A stretch of 64,000 nt of DNA, taken from the NCBI RefSeq assembly GCF_024693525.1, contig NZ_JAILKR010000133.1, positions 1-64,000 on the forward strand, given 5' to 3'. Source of the stretch: Selenomonas sp. Lineage in GTDB: Bacteria; Bacillota_C; Negativicutes; Selenomonadales; Selenomonadaceae. This document shows, one piece after another, positions 42,757-51,199 of the stretch. How positions within the stretch are numbered: position 1 is the first letter of the stretch; every line of letters starts with the position of its first letter. Made by a program: the position numbers and the translations under genes. A model generated the notes under the pieces. That model was given only the letters and a program-made list of their open reading frames with translations, was not told the origin of the DNA and ran no database searches.

Positions 42757-44088
42757 TCACTCCTCGGGTTCGGGTGGCTCAGCATTGAGTTTATCTTCCT
42801 GTTGCTTATGCAGGCTATCTATGAGCTCATCGAATCGGTCATCGGGAAGATCTGGGCAATAGGCTGCCAGCACCTTCTTCATGACCTCCTCTTTGAGATC
42901 ATCCGTTAGCCCCAAATCGATAACTTCCTGTGCCTCTTTAAGCTCACCTTCGATGTCGACTATCCCGAAATCATCCGGATAGACAACAGAGTATTCTTCC
43001 TTGTCAATATGGAAATACCGCTGAAAAACCTTCAAAATAAGGATTTCTGCATGGCCGATACTTCGAGCAAAATTGCAAAGCTGCTGGTTGGTACGTTCAA
43101 ATTCCCATTGGCGTGATATCCCGCTGGCTTGTGCGGCAGTCGACACGCTCTGCATAAAGGAAAGACTGGCCATCCGGTACATTTCCTGCACCAACGAGGA
43201 AATCTGTTCCTGCAAGGTTTTCGCTGGATCCGATGGCGGAGCGATGAAATCCGGCGGATGCGAACTATCCGGCGAATATCCCAAGGCATTATTGGTACCG
43301 ATTGTGATATCCTTAGCGTCCAGCGTTGGGATAGTCAGCAGGGGGAATGTCTGATTGCGCAGGATTTCCCCCAACCATGAACAATGATTGTATAACGCCT
43401 GAGCCGTCCTGGCTATTGGCATCATGTCCGAATTTGGGAGCAGGGTCTGCTGTTCCAAGAATCGGCTAAACAACGGAATGACCGGTACCAATCCGCCTAG
43501 ATTATAACTCCCGCTTGTTTTTCCGCTCGTCTCGCCAGATATCCGCCAGCCATTCGCATCATAATAGCAATAGCGATAGGTGATTGTTCCATCTTTTATG
43601 CCTTCGATTTCTTTGAATTCGATATAGGTGATATTCCCAGCCTTATCAATCCCATAACGTGACTCAACGGTCTCGGGGCTTACGACACGCAAATAAGGAT
43701 ACTGACGGGTGTGTTTCACCTCTGCCATATTACGAGCTGAGGTCTCCCGCTCCATATCCACAATGATGAATGCAACACCATACACCTTGGCCATAATAGC
43801 CGCGCGCTTCATAAAAGTATCAATATCCATACCGCTGCCATCTACATCACTAAGGAAGTCCTGAACAATGTCATCCAGCGGGCCGCTGTAATCCCTCATT
43901 GGCGGATGCTTGAAAATCGGGTCCACCAATGCATTGACAATTGGCGCGAAGTAATTGAGATAATAAGCATTTTGGCGCCGAAACCTATAATCTTCTTCTG
44001 ACTCACGTTTATGCTTGGTGAGATACGCCCCCGAGGCGAATCCTCCACTGCCAAAATAAGCATCCCTCAAAAGTTGGTAATTGTTCAT
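42757..44088 (-). CDS. Portal protein (DUF4055 family)
   Basis: 443 residues from the ATG at 44088 (AAGGAG nine bases upstream). YQLLRDAYFGSGGFASGAYL, NYFAPIVNALVDPIFKH and GISRQWEFERTNQQLCNFA are typical. Forms the DNA gate of the head. An acidic tail (NAEPPEPEE) ends the protein. Confidence 0.9.
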   Translation of the reverse strand: MNNYQLLRDAYFGSGGFASGAYLTKHKRESEEDYRFRRQNAYYLNYFAPIVNALVDPIFKHPPMRDYSGPLDDIVQDFLSDVDGSGMDIDTFMKRAAIMAKVYGVAFIIVDMERETSARNMAEVKHTRQYPYLRVVSPETVESRYGIDKAGNITYIEFKEIEGIKDGTITYRYCYYDANGWRISGETSGKTSGSYNLGGLVPVIPLFSRFLEQQTLLPNSDMMPIARTAQALYNHCSWLGEILRNQTFPLLTIPTLDAKDITIGTNNALGYSPDSSHPPDFIAPPSDPAKTLQEQISSLVQEMYRMASLSFMQSVSTAAQASGISRQWEFERTNQQLCNFARSIGHAEILILKVFQRYFHIDKEEYSVVYPDDFGIVDIEGELKEAQEVIDLGLTDDLKEEVMKKVLAAYCPDLPDDRFDELIDSLHKQQEDKLNAEPPEPEE

Positions 44089-44104
44089 CCATTTCATCTC
44101 CTTC

Positions 44105-45358
44105 CTAGTAATTGATTCTCTTGGCAACAATACGGTCGCCGTCCATGACTGGCTCTAAGCCGTACCGTGCGGCATCGATACAATGATTATCTTTGTCTGG
44201 GTATGCACTGATGAACTGTCCATCACGATTTCGTTCGTATTCATACCCGATAAACTCACGATAGGTATTTGGTGCCCGGCGTTTATCAATGCGAATTGCA
44301 TCAAGTCCCTGCAGCCATCGGATTCCATAATCTACAGAATCGGGACCTTTACGCGCTCCATCGACTTTTAGACCTAACGACCGCATTTCAGCGATGGACT
44401 TAGGTTCAGCCGAATCAGCGGTAATATGATGGTCATGTACTAACGGCTTTATCCTTTTCGTTGCCTGGCGATTGGTCATGTGCTGACCATAAACCTCTCC
44501 GAATATCGTCAAGATCCGATGCTTTGCATCATAATACATCTGCTCGAATGCTAACGGGTCAACGGCAAAGCCAAAGTCCAGGCCAAAATAGAGCTTATCG
44601 AATCGGCTGATTTCTTCCTCGTCAAGCTCTACCGCCTGGACATTATCAAACACGGCCCCCCCCGTGCCAGTGACTTCGCCCAAATATTCATGACGATAGG
44701 CCATAAGATTCTTTCTTTTGAGTTTCTCAGCATCCTCGAAGAACTGCTCGCCCAGCCAATCCCGAGGTACACCCAAATAATTTGAATGATGTACCAGGCG
44801 ATCAGAGTCATCTGCCAGCACTTCTTCATTTACCCAATTATTGGCACTCTTGGGCGGGTTGTAGCTGCAGAACTCCCAATAGGCTGGGCCACCACGTAAT
44901 AGCGACTGGTTAAGACTACGTATTTCCTCCATCCCACTGAATTGGTCCAGCTCCTCCATCCAGACAACGCCGATATAACCAAAGGGGAGCTTGATGGATT
45001 TTATCTTCTGCGGGTCATCGCAGCCAAAGAAAAGAATCTTCTGGCCAGTCTTTTTGTAGGTTATCTCATGTGGTGATGTTTTAAACTTAAATTTCCCCGT
45101 AAGGCCTAACTGCTCAATTCCCCATTGAATCTGAGGATAAACAGAAGTCTTTATGGTATTGCCTACTTTACGCAGGACCACTGCATGGATTTGCGGATTA
45201 CGAATGAGTAACTGTGGAATCTCGATGCTAACCTCTGACGATTTCGTCGAACCACGGCCGCCATTTACCCAATAATACGTATGGCCATGCCTTTTTATAT
45301 CCTGATGCAAATCGTAGAAGTGTGGGGCCACGACATCAGTCAGTTTGATTTTCTTCAT
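44105..45358 (-). CDS. terL: Terminase large subunit
   Basis: 417 residues. WVNGGRGSTKSS (33-40, Walker A), VVWMEELDQF (Walker B), FGLDFGFAVDPLAF (first nuclease Asp) and ITADSAEPKSI (second Asp), the PBSX/Terminase_3 family. Packages DNA and cuts concatemers. Overlaps TerS. Confidence 0.95.
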   Translation of the reverse strand: MKKIKLTDVVAPHFYDLHQDIKRHGHTYYWVNGGRGSTKSSEVSIEIPQLLIRNPQIHAVVLRKVGNTIKTSVYPQIQWGIEQLGLTGKFKFKTSPHEITYKKTGQKILFFGCDDPQKIKSIKLPFGYIGVVWMEELDQFSGMEEIRSLNQSLLRGGPAYWEFCSYNPPKSANNWVNEEVLADDSDRLVHHSNYLGVPRDWLGEQFFEDAEKLKRKNLMAYRHEYLGEVTGTGGAVFDNVQAVELDEEEISRFDKLYFGLDFGFAVDPLAFEQMYYDAKHRILTIFGEVYGQHMTNRQATKRIKPLVHDHHITADSAEPKSIAEMRSLGLKVDGARKGPDSVDYGIRWLQGLDAIRIDKRRAPNTYREFIGYEYERNRDGQFISAYPDKDNHCIDAARYGLEPVMDGDRIVAKRINY

Positions 45359-45848
45359 CGTTCACATCTCCGATGTCGTCGATAATCTGTACGTCATCAT
45401 CATCAGCCTGCTTCTCAGCCGCTTTTAAGCTCTGCTCCAATTTAGCCAGCCGCAACTGCTGCTCCTTGACATCCAACTCCATAGGATATCGTTTCAACAG
45501 GGATTTTGCCGCCTCAATACGTTCACGCACCGATACGCGCGTCTCGATGATTCTGGCACTGCTTATTCCATCGCCCGATCCTTCCACGACAACCTGCTCA
45601 TCTTTTAACTCTCCTCGCATGGATGATGTGAGAAATTTTAAAACCTCGTCGATTTTGGCAATTCGCTTGTCTTCTAATTCCTTCAAACGAGCTTCGATTG
45701 CGGCCTTAATCGCAGGTTTTCTAAGGTTTTCGTCTCCAATGCTAGCAGCGGTTTTCTCGCTATATCCAGCACGTTTTGCCGCCTCCGTTTTATTGCCAGT
45801 TTCAATAAAGAAATCAACGAATCGTTTCTGTTTTTCTGTCAATTTCAT
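45336..45848 (-). CDS. terS: Terminase small subunit
   Basis: 170 residues. KQKRFVDFFIETGNKTEAAK and GYSEKTAASIGDENLRKP is the Terminase_2 HTH. A coiled coil and acidic tail follow. Recognises the pac or cos site. Confidence 0.92.
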   Translation of the reverse strand: MKLTEKQKRFVDFFIETGNKTEAAKRAGYSEKTAASIGDENLRKPAIKAAIEARLKELEDKRIAKIDEVLKFLTSSMRGELKDEQVVVEGSGDGISSARIIETRVSVRERIEAAKSLLKRYPMELDVKEQQLRLAKLEQSLKAAEKQADDDDVQIIDDIGDVNDEENQTD

Positions 45849-45890
45849 CTCACATCACACCACACTTCCTCTCGAGATTTTCGAACACAA

Positions 45891-45932
45891 ATAAAAAAGA
45901 CCGCACTATCAAATAATGCAGTCTTTTTTATT
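45891..45932. terminator. Bidirectional terminator between arpU and terS (prophage 2)
   Basis: AAAAAGAC..GTCTTTTT stem with internal GCA/TGC pairs; T-rich on both strands. It separates early from late genes, as the terminator at 2081-2112 does in prophage 1. Confidence 0.75.
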
Positions 45933-46083
45933 TAGAGAGTTATCTAAAAACTTAAGGGGTTGAAGAGAAACACATAGGAAGCATCCATACTCCCCAGTCA
46001 TCAACACTATTATTGTACCCCATTTATCTGACTATAAACGCTCCATTTTTTGGACAAAAATAGGCACTTTCCAAATTTGCATT

Positions 46084-46113
46084 TTATCCACAGAATAAAG
46101 CGAATTATCCACA
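46084..46113 (+). promoter_or_regulatory. Two perfect DnaA boxes next to arpU (prophage 2)
   Basis: TTATCCACA at 46084-46092 and again at 46105-46113, a 21-base period (two helical turns), ending two bases from the arpU stop. No other perfect copies were noticed in the window apart from the one at 2073-2081 in prophage 1. Confidence 0.65.
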
Positions 46114-46114
46114 A

Positions 46115-46624
46115 TCAATCAGCAAATACGAAACGTATTTGCTCAGGCATTGCTTTTGTACCAAAAATCATTAACGCCAGATGTTTCAACGCCTTACCAG
46201 TCTTCTTTCTGGCCCAGCTTTCCGAATAATGATTTTGCTCAGCAATCTGCCACCAACTGGCCCCGTTAATATAGTGCTCGCGAATGAGTGATGCCTCCTC
46301 ATCAGGGAGAGCATTTATCGACACGTCCAACTTTTCTAGGATGCGGATAACCTCCCCGCGGTTAATCATTAACTGGCGGATGCGTTCTTGCCGTTTCATC
46401 CGCATTTCGGCCGACATTTCGACTGGATATAATTCTGGTGTTCCACCGCCGGGAGAATCACCATATTTGGCAATTGCTGCCCCCATATCATCGGCAACAT
46501 CCAAGATCTTCTTCTGCTCAGTAATATCATCGGTCATATTTTTGACGCTGATTTTGAATCGATTGTAATTCGATAACCATCGTCTGGTTGTGCTGATGTA
46601 ATCGTTGTATTCTCTAAAACCCAT
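46115..46624 (-). CDS. ArpU/RinA-type late transcription activator (prophage 2)
   Basis: 169 residues; ATG with GGAGG upstream. Homologous over its whole length to 2116-2616: REYNDYISTT, SPGGGTPEL, and SWWQIAEQNHYSESWARKKT as the HTH. Expected to activate the terminase-to-lysis operon. Confidence 0.83.
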   Translation of the reverse strand: MGFREYNDYISTTRRWLSNYNRFKISVKNMTDDITEQKKILDVADDMGAAIAKYGDSPGGGTPELYPVEMSAEMRMKRQERIRQLMINRGEVIRILEKLDVSINALPDEEASLIREHYINGASWWQIAEQNHYSESWARKKTGKALKHLALMIFGTKAMPEQIRFVFAD

Positions 46625-46630
46625 TTTTAT

Positions 46631-46969
46631 TTAGTGCACCTCCAAGAATAAAACATCGCGATATTTGAATTTAAACAGCTTTCGCCGGAGCAGGTAATCA
46701 CGAGTTCTAAAACCTTTTACCTCCACCACAACTTTTTGACCGTCCGGATAACGGAACGAAAAATCTGCTTTATACGTGATTGCTCGTTCCATGTGGCCTT
46801 CGCTATCCCGAAAATGTTCCTGCAATTCGAATTTCGGTTGCAGTTTCAATTCTTCAATTTCGCCACGTTCTAGCATTTCTTTATACAGCCTATAATATTT
46901 TGCTTCACGTTTCGAATCAAACCAATGGCCGTCGAGCCGAACTTTTCTCGCACCGTATTTATTTGCCAT
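46631..46969 (-). CDS. DUF1064 family endonuclease-like protein
   Basis: 112 residues. NKYGARKVRLDGHWFDSKRE, LQPKFELQE, YKADFSFRYPDGQKVVVEVK: the restriction-endonuclease-like D...ExK core of DUF1064, often described as a phage Holliday-junction-resolvase-like protein. It may replace RusA, which is absent from this prophage. Confidence 0.85.
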   Translation of the reverse strand: MANKYGARKVRLDGHWFDSKREAKYYRLYKEMLERGEIEELKLQPKFELQEHFRDSEGHMERAITYKADFSFRYPDGQKVVVEVKGFRTRDYLLRRKLFKFKYRDVLFLEVH

Positions 46970-47093
46970 CTAACCACCTCTGGATCTTTTTTCTTATTGT
47001 TCCATTCAACCACATGCAATATAGCCACGTCCCAAGCCCTATTGTTGTCATGACTATAACCCAAGCCAGCACTAACACACCGCATTTATTCAT
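46959..47093 (-). CDS. Small membrane protein (44 aa)
   Basis: ATG at 47093 overlaps the stop of the preceding gene. One transmembrane helix (VLVLAWVIVMTTIGLGTWLY) then a basic tail that overlaps the DUF1064 start by 11 bases. The coupling supports it as a real gene; function unknown. Confidence 0.5.
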   Translation of the reverse strand: MNKCGVLVLAWVIVMTTIGLGTWLYCMWLNGTIRKKIQRWLDGK

Positions 47094-47292
47094 CGACAAT
47101 CACCGCCTGCCCTATTAACAGCTTATTCAGGAGCTCCCCATTTTTATTCCAAATGCAATGTTCGTCAAACCACTCAAAACCGTATGGGGAAAACCTAGCA
47201 CTGACAAAATCAGAGTCTGATATTACAAGAACCGTATCAAACAACTTCTTCCCAAACATTGCCGCGACCTGCTCCATTTTGTTTTCTGGCAT
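47086..47292 (-). CDS. Small phage protein, paralogue of the gene at 47466 (68 aa)
   Basis: Begins MPENKMEQVAAMFGKKLF and ends LLNKLLIGQAVIVDE. The same N- and C-terminal boxes occur in 47466-47792. Members of this family occur widely in Firmicute phages and have no known function. Overlaps the Lar-like gene. Confidence 0.65.
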   Translation of the reverse strand: MPENKMEQVAAMFGKKLFDTVLVISDSDFVSARFSPYGFEWFDEHCIWNKNGELLNKLLIGQAVIVDE

Positions 47293-47473
47293 CTTCAGTC
47301 CTCCGATTCCATGCTTTTATAGCAGATTCTTCGCTTTTATAAACATCCGTTGATTTATGTACACAATTAGGGCAACCCCAATTACCGCACCCAACTACAT
47401 AATACCCATCATCATCCTGCCACACATCAGCTTGAGAACCACATTCGCACCTGTTTAATTTATTCTCATTCAT
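47237..47473 (-). CDS. Lar-like restriction alleviation protein
   Basis: 78 residues from the ATG at 47473, overlapping the upstream stop. CECGSQADVWQDDDGYYVVGC, CPNC and ESAIKAWNRRTED match the zinc-ribbon Lar family (CxCG...C..C...AIxxWNRR). Lar of the Rac prophage reduces type I restriction; the same role is inferred. Confidence 0.8.
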   Translation of the reverse strand: MNENKLNRCECGSQADVWQDDDGYYVVGCGNWGCPNCVHKSTDVYKSEESAIKAWNRRTEDARKQNGAGRGNVWEEVV

Positions 47474-47792
47474 CGACAATCACCGCCTCACCTGTGATTA
47501 ATTCAGATAACAACCCGCTATCCTGCCACCACGCTTCATAACTACTGTGATAAAAGAACAATCCTCTTTCAGTTATTTTACATATCAAATTTTTACGGCA
47601 TTCTTCTTCATCTACTCTAAACTCTTCGCCCAACTTCTTGCCGAACAACTTAGCGATTACCTCCATTTTATTCGGCTTATCTTCATAATGACGCTGGATA
47701 ATTCCAAACGCACCTTCCAGAACTTGTTTCTTCCGATACTCTACAAGTTCACCATTTTTGCCAAATAATTCATCACATTTATTTTCTGCCAT
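47466..47792 (-). CDS. Hypothetical phage protein, MEVIAKLFGKKLGEEF family (108 aa)
   Basis: From the ATG at 47792 (AGGTGG upstream). Contains NKMEVIAKLFGKKLGEEF and ends LLSELITGEAVIVDE, as in the shorter paralogue 47086-47292. Function unknown. Confidence 0.68.
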   Translation of the reverse strand: MAENKCDELFGKNGELVEYRKKQVLEGAFGIIQRHYEDKPNKMEVIAKLFGKKLGEEFRVDEEECRKNLICKITERGLFFYHSSYEAWWQDSGLLSELITGEAVIVDE

Positions 47793-47988
47793 CTGAACCA
47801 CCTACCATTTCTTCGATTATCTCTAACACTTTGCGAACTGCATAATCAACACCATTATCGTATTCATCACCATAGCACGTGCTTATGCACCCTACTTGCT
47901 CCACTACTTCTTTTGCAAAATCAATTTTGCCTTGCACATAGCCTTTGCCATAGTAAAACTGCTCTCGCTCAGTCATTTTCTTCGCCAT
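47779..47988 (-). CDS. Hypothetical protein (69 aa)
   Basis: From the ATG at 47988 behind the repeated GGAGCGTGAAGA cassette. EREQFYYGKGYVQGKIDFAK and EIIEEMVGG; helical. Not recognised. Confidence 0.6.
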   Translation of the reverse strand: MAKKMTEREQFYYGKGYVQGKIDFAKEVVEQVGCISTCYGDEYDNGVDYAVRKVLEIIEEMVGGSDGRK

Positions 47989-48148
47989 CTTCTTCACGCT
48001 CCCAACCACCAACAGCATATCTTGATGCCCAATCATTGTAATCGGCTTCTAATTCATCTTCAGACGGCTCGTAGTCGTACTCAATGATTTCCTCAAACGT
48101 TTGTGCAGACCTTGTATACTCACAAGTAAACTTATATTTATAAGTCAT
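47969..48148 (-). CDS. Small acidic protein (59 aa)
   Basis: ATG at 48148 adjoining the stop of the previous gene. Very acidic (EYDYEPSEDELEADYNDW), ending EREEDGEEND. Overlaps the next gene by 20 bases through the shared ribosome-site cassette. Not recognised. Confidence 0.55.
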   Translation of the reverse strand: MTYKYKFTCEYTRSAQTFEEIIEYDYEPSEDELEADYNDWASRYAVGGWEREEDGEEND

Positions 48149-48438
48149 TAGCTCTCACTCTCCATTTCTTTCAACTGTTTATTGAACTCTTTCTCGTCAA
48201 TATTGAATCGCTCCATCATTCTGCGTTTGAACGTTAAAAGTGACACTCCGTTAAAGGAACGAAACGCAAATCCGTAGCTCATAGGCAATTTAACTTTTAA
48301 ATATTTAGGATTTATTTGAAAGTAACCCCTGTAATGTGCCCGAAAAAACTCTGTTGCCGACTCTTTATCTTTATGGATAGCAACGTCAGCCACTTTACCG
48401 CCCATCATTATATCTTCATAATATGTTACCCACCGCAT
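48148..48438 (-). CDS. Hypothetical protein (96 aa)
   Basis: ATG at 48438 behind GGAGCGTGAAGAATAGT. Begins MRWVTYYEDIMMGGKVADV and carries a basic middle and acidic tail. A tiny 11-codon frame (KKKKLKEREE) precedes it and contains its ribosome site. Not recognised. Confidence 0.6.
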   Translation of the reverse strand: MRWVTYYEDIMMGGKVADVAIHKDKESATEFFRAHYRGYFQINPKYLKVKLPMSYGFAFRSFNGVSLLTFKRRMMERFNIDEKEFNKQLKEMESES

Positions 48439-48479
48439 ACTATTCTTCACGCTCCTTTAACTTCTTTTTCTTCACGCCC

Positions 48480-48683
48480 TCAATCCCACTCAAAATCATC
48501 ACACGGTTTAATATTGCAATATCCTTTGCTCCAATACTGTTTTGCTAGTTTCTCACAAGTGAAATTCCTGCAACTATAACAAGTTATTGGGGGTTGATGG
48601 TCGCCATCACAATCACGGCACGGATAATGCTGATAGAGAGATGAGCGGCGGTATTGACAATTCCTACACATTGCGCCCTTCAT
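48480..48683 (-). CDS. Cysteine-rich small protein (67 aa)
   Basis: ATG at 48683 behind GGAGCGTGAAGAAA. About nine cysteines in CxxC/CxxCxG patterns (CRNCQYR, CRDCDGDH, CYSC, C, C) suggest one or two zinc ribbons. Ends CDDFEWD. Confidence 0.65.
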   Translation of the reverse strand: MKGAMCRNCQYRRSSLYQHYPCRDCDGDHQPPITCYSCRNFTCEKLAKQYWSKGYCNIKPCDDFEWD

Positions 48684-48873
48684 TTTCTTCACGCTCCAAT
48701 TCGCTCCACCCCAAGACCATTAAATTATCCATTTTATTATCGTTTTCTGCTTGTATCGCATTTTCCATATCATATACATCACTAGCAGTTATTTTATCAA
48801 ATTCAAATGCCATACGACCGTAAGTCAATGCGCCATCGATTGAACCGATATACGATGCCACATACGTTTTCAT
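48664..48873 (-). CDS. Hypothetical protein (69 aa)
   Basis: ATG behind GGAGCGTGAAGAGAA. MKTYVASYIGSIDGALTYGR and acidic C-terminus ELEREENEGRNV, which overlaps the next gene's ribosome site. Not recognised. Confidence 0.6.
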   Translation of the reverse strand: MKTYVASYIGSIDGALTYGRMAFEFDKITASDVYDMENAIQAENDNKMDNLMVLGWSELEREENEGRNV

Positions 48874-49064
48874 TTCTCTTCACGCTCCAATCGTTCATAG
48901 ACACGTCTGATAACATTAATACAATCTTCCTCGCCTACTGATTTACATTCAATGCCATGCTCTATGAAGTAGTAATATGCAGGGCAATACTCCTCACAAC
49001 TGCCAAAATCAGTTGCAATATTAACAGTCTCGCCAACTTTAGTCCAAAACTCTTGCTTAGTCAT
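48870..49064 (-). CDS. Hypothetical protein (64 aa)
   Basis: From the ATG at 49064 (GAGGAGG upstream). MTKQEFWTKVGETVNIATDF, with three Cys (CEEYCPA, C) that may form a small metal or disulfide site; ends ERLEREEK. Confidence 0.6.
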   Translation of the reverse strand: MTKQEFWTKVGETVNIATDFGSCEEYCPAYYYFIEHGIECKSVGEEDCINVIRRVYERLEREEK

Positions 49065-49215
49065 CTTCGTCGTCCTCCTCACTAACTTCCCAATCGTGCT
49101 CAGCCTCATAGCTGTCACAATGGCCTTTGTAACAGTCGCGTTCATCACAACGATTATCAGGACAATCATCGCGGTATATGCATTCGTAGCAAATGCATCC
49201 TCTACAATGCTTCAT
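49057..49215 (-). CDS. Cysteine-rich mini-protein (52 aa)
   Basis: ATG at 49215 behind GGAGCGTGAAAGCA. Eight cysteines in the first 34 residues (CRGCICYEC, CPDNRC, C, C) and an acidic tail. Probably zinc-binding. Missed by length cut-offs. Overlaps the next gene by eight bases. Confidence 0.58.
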   Translation of the reverse strand: MKHCRGCICYECIYRDDCPDNRCDERDCYKGHCDSYEAEHDWEVSEEDDEDD

Positions 49216-49507
49216 TGCTTTCACGCTCCTCAATCTCTTTAACAGTCCTATCCCAATTTTGAATTATTTCATCCAAGCTATTTGCCACTTTGCCTAGTCC
49301 CATCTGATTGCAAATATCTCGTATAACAATGATTTTAAAAAATATTTCTTCTATTTTGCTATCGCTATTTTGGCCAATGACATCATTTAGTGCCGCGCCT
49401 ATAGCGTTACTAACCTCGTTCATAGATAAGTTTAGTATTTTTACAGAAGCATTCATAACATCTTCGTCAATCTTCTTAACCTCAATAATAATTTTGCCTT
49501 TACTCAT
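49202..49507 (-). CDS. Hypothetical helical protein (101 aa)
   Basis: From the ATG at 49507 (GAGGAGG upstream), which is preferred over longer frames without ribosome sites. MSKGKIIIEVKKIDEDVM then long helices. Not recognised. Confidence 0.6.
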   Translation of the reverse strand: MSKGKIIIEVKKIDEDVMNASVKILNLSMNEVSNAIGAALNDVIGQNSDSKIEEIFFKIIVIRDICNQMGLGKVANSLDEIIQNWDRTVKEIEERESNEAL

Positions 49508-49520
49508 TTTCCGCGCCTCC

Positions 49521-49997
49521 TCAGTTGCCATATTTCCCTTTTGGCGGCATATAGTATCCTCGCCGGCTGTTTTTTGCGATAACTTTTTGCCGAATTCCAT
49601 ACCGCTGTTTTTCCGTATAACCCAGCATTGCCAGCATCGTTTCACACGCCATCTGAACATCTGCCAATTCTTCTGCTACACGTTCATTTTTTTCACCATC
49701 TTCCCACGCCTGGATGACCTCATCCAGTTCTTCCGCGATTTTCCGCAACTGCTGTCTCTTGGTCAACTTATGCATATAAAGCACCGCCGGACGAAGTTCT
49801 TTTTCTTTTACCGATTCAGCTTTATTTTTTCCGCCGATTGCATATTTTTCTGCTATTTTTTTGATATTCTCCAAGGCTTTATCATAGCCATCGGAAAATC
49901 CGTCCGAATATCCATCACCATAACTCACGGCCTTGACGTTATTCATCTCTACGCGCATCATTTCCCGATGCTTCATGCTTCCAACCTGTACCATCAT
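49521..49997 (-). CDS. MazG-like NTP pyrophosphohydrolase (prophage 2)
   Basis: 158 residues from the ATG at 49997 (AAAGGAG eight bases upstream). QQLRKIAEELDEVIQAWEDG and RVAEELADVQMACETMLAML give the EExxE and ExxD metal-binding pattern. Functional counterpart of 4328-4897, though the sequences differ. Confidence 0.75.
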   Translation of the reverse strand: MMVQVGSMKHREMMRVEMNNVKAVSYGDGYSDGFSDGYDKALENIKKIAEKYAIGGKNKAESVKEKELRPAVLYMHKLTKRQQLRKIAEELDEVIQAWEDGEKNERVAEELADVQMACETMLAMLGYTEKQRYGIRQKVIAKNSRRGYYMPPKGKYGN

Positions 49998-50102
49998 GCT
50001 AAAATCTCCTTTTGTGCTCGTACACATTGCCTTTTCCTTACCTTGTTTTACTAAGTCCATATAGTTATATACTCCACGCATAAAAACTTCTCAGAACGGC
50101 TA

Positions 50103-50288
50103 TCACAGACAATCTTCTGTTCCGTCCAATTTGACGATGTCGCGAACGTTGACTTCGTCAAAAACATCCAGAGACTGAACCTCGCTGACTTTCTCGCGTG
50201 CCATTTCTGCCGCATCCTCGTAGCTTGATGCATCGACCCGATAGATATATCGCTGCCTTACATCGACGTTCACCTCGTATAAAGCCAT
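50103..50288 (-). CDS. Small hypothetical protein (61 aa)
   Basis: From the ATG at 50288 (GGAGG eight bases upstream). MALYEVNVDVRQRYIYRVDA with EDAAEMAREKVSE: a small beta-alpha protein of a type common in phages. It follows the conserved leader hairpin by 28 bases. Confidence 0.62.
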   Translation of the reverse strand: MALYEVNVDVRQRYIYRVDASSYEDAAEMAREKVSEVQSLDVFDEVNVRDIVKLDGTEDCL

Positions 50289-50310
50289 GACTCGTACCTC
50301 CAAATTCGTC

Positions 50311-50345
50311 CTTATTCGCCCCTCTCGCCTTGCAGGAGCGTTTTT
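50311..50345 (-). ncRNA. Conserved leader hairpin, prophage 2 copy
   Basis: Minus-strand 7-bp stem (50334-50340 with 50317-50323) around loop GCAAGGCGAG, flanked by AAAAA and GAATAAG. Compared with prophage 1 the stem changes A-U to U-G at the fourth pair and G-U to G-C at the second, keeping the fold. Same neighbours upstream (DPTP-family gene) and the same distance to the next ATG. Confidence 0.55.
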
Positions 50346-50401
50346 ATTCGACACTTATATGCCCCGACGATATAAACATGCTCAGAAAGCCTCTTACGCA
50401 G

Positions 50402-50605
50402 TCAACGTAATATTTTCCCTGACCTCTTGTCTCTCAGCACAATCCGCTCAGTCAGTTCAAAACCGAACTGCTCAGCCGTGAATTTTACGAACCGCATGAA
50501 TCCATGCAGTCTGCGAAGTATCCGCTCCTGCTGCATCTCTTCTAGGATTACCGATGCCGGTGTTGGGTCATAATAGCCTTCTTGATTTTTCATCATGATG
50601 TTCAA
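50402..50605 (-). CDS. Small DPTP-motif phage protein (prophage 2)
   Basis: 67 residues. GYYDPTPASV at the N-terminus and FGFELTERIVLRDKRSGKI at the C-terminus, matching 5722-5919. Start is TTG at 50605 or an ATG nine or twelve bases later; GGAGG lies upstream. Confidence 0.68.
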   Translation of the reverse strand: MNIMMKNQEGYYDPTPASVILEEMQQERILRRLHGFMRFVKFTAEQFGFELTERIVLRDKRSGKILR

Positions 50606-50614
50606 TACGCCTCC

Positions 50615-51199
50615 TCAGCGAATATATTGCTTAAATTCACGGCGGACCAAGACGATCTCCTTGGCCTTCATGGTCTTTTCGATTTCCTCGACGGTCAGAG
50701 TGTGATCTATCAGCGCTTTGCTGATTTTGTCGATGTACTTTATCAGCCGCTCGATTCTTGGAGCCTTAAACCGATATGCCTCATAGGTCACATAGCTGAA
50801 CAAGATGAGCATGTCGTCGATGGTCTTGAGTACGATTTCACTCTCCCCCTTTAACGGCTTACTGACATCTTTCAGCTCAAAGCCCCGTTCGTCTTTTAGA
50901 ATCTTCGCCAGTTCCGGCAATGTGACATAACCGCCACGGATGCATGCTGATGTCAGCTCGCATTTCTTGTACCACGGCTCCAGCCGCTTCACATAGCCCT
51001 CGACCTGGTAGAGGCTGTACAGCCAGAACAGCAGCATGTTATCCATGGTTTCCGTTTCGGCATTGAAGTTTGACACGAACTTGTTATAGGCTGCCACCTT
51101 AACGGCCCGTTCAGCCTGCCGCTTCTCACTTAACGCCCGCCGCTCTCCCTGGTGAATCTTACGGTTCATCTTGCGGCGCATCTTACTTGCCATACTCAC
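50615..51199 (-). CDS. Hypothetical phage protein, basic N-terminus (194 aa)
   Basis: Basic first 35 residues (KMRRKMNRKIHQGERRALSE) then helical. Same place and layout as 4982-5596 of prophage 1. Overlaps the following gene by four bases. Possibly nucleic-acid binding. Confidence 0.62.
   Translation of the reverse strand: MSMASKMRRKMNRKIHQGERRALSEKRQAERAVKVAAYNKFVSNFNAETETMDNMLLFWLYSLYQVEGYVKRLEPWYKKCELTSACIRGGYVTLPELAKILKDERGFELKDVSKPLKGESEIVLKTIDDMLILFSYVTYEAYRFKAPRIERLIKYIDKISKALIDHTLTVEEIEKTMKAKEIVLVRREFKQYIR

Noticed and set aside
46870..47085. 71-codon open frame on minus
   Set aside because: A 44-codon membrane-protein frame with proper coupling and the DUF1064 gene explain this stretch better.
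48456..48475. 11-codon frame between two small genes
   Set aside because: Too short to support; it mainly carries the ribosome site of the next gene.
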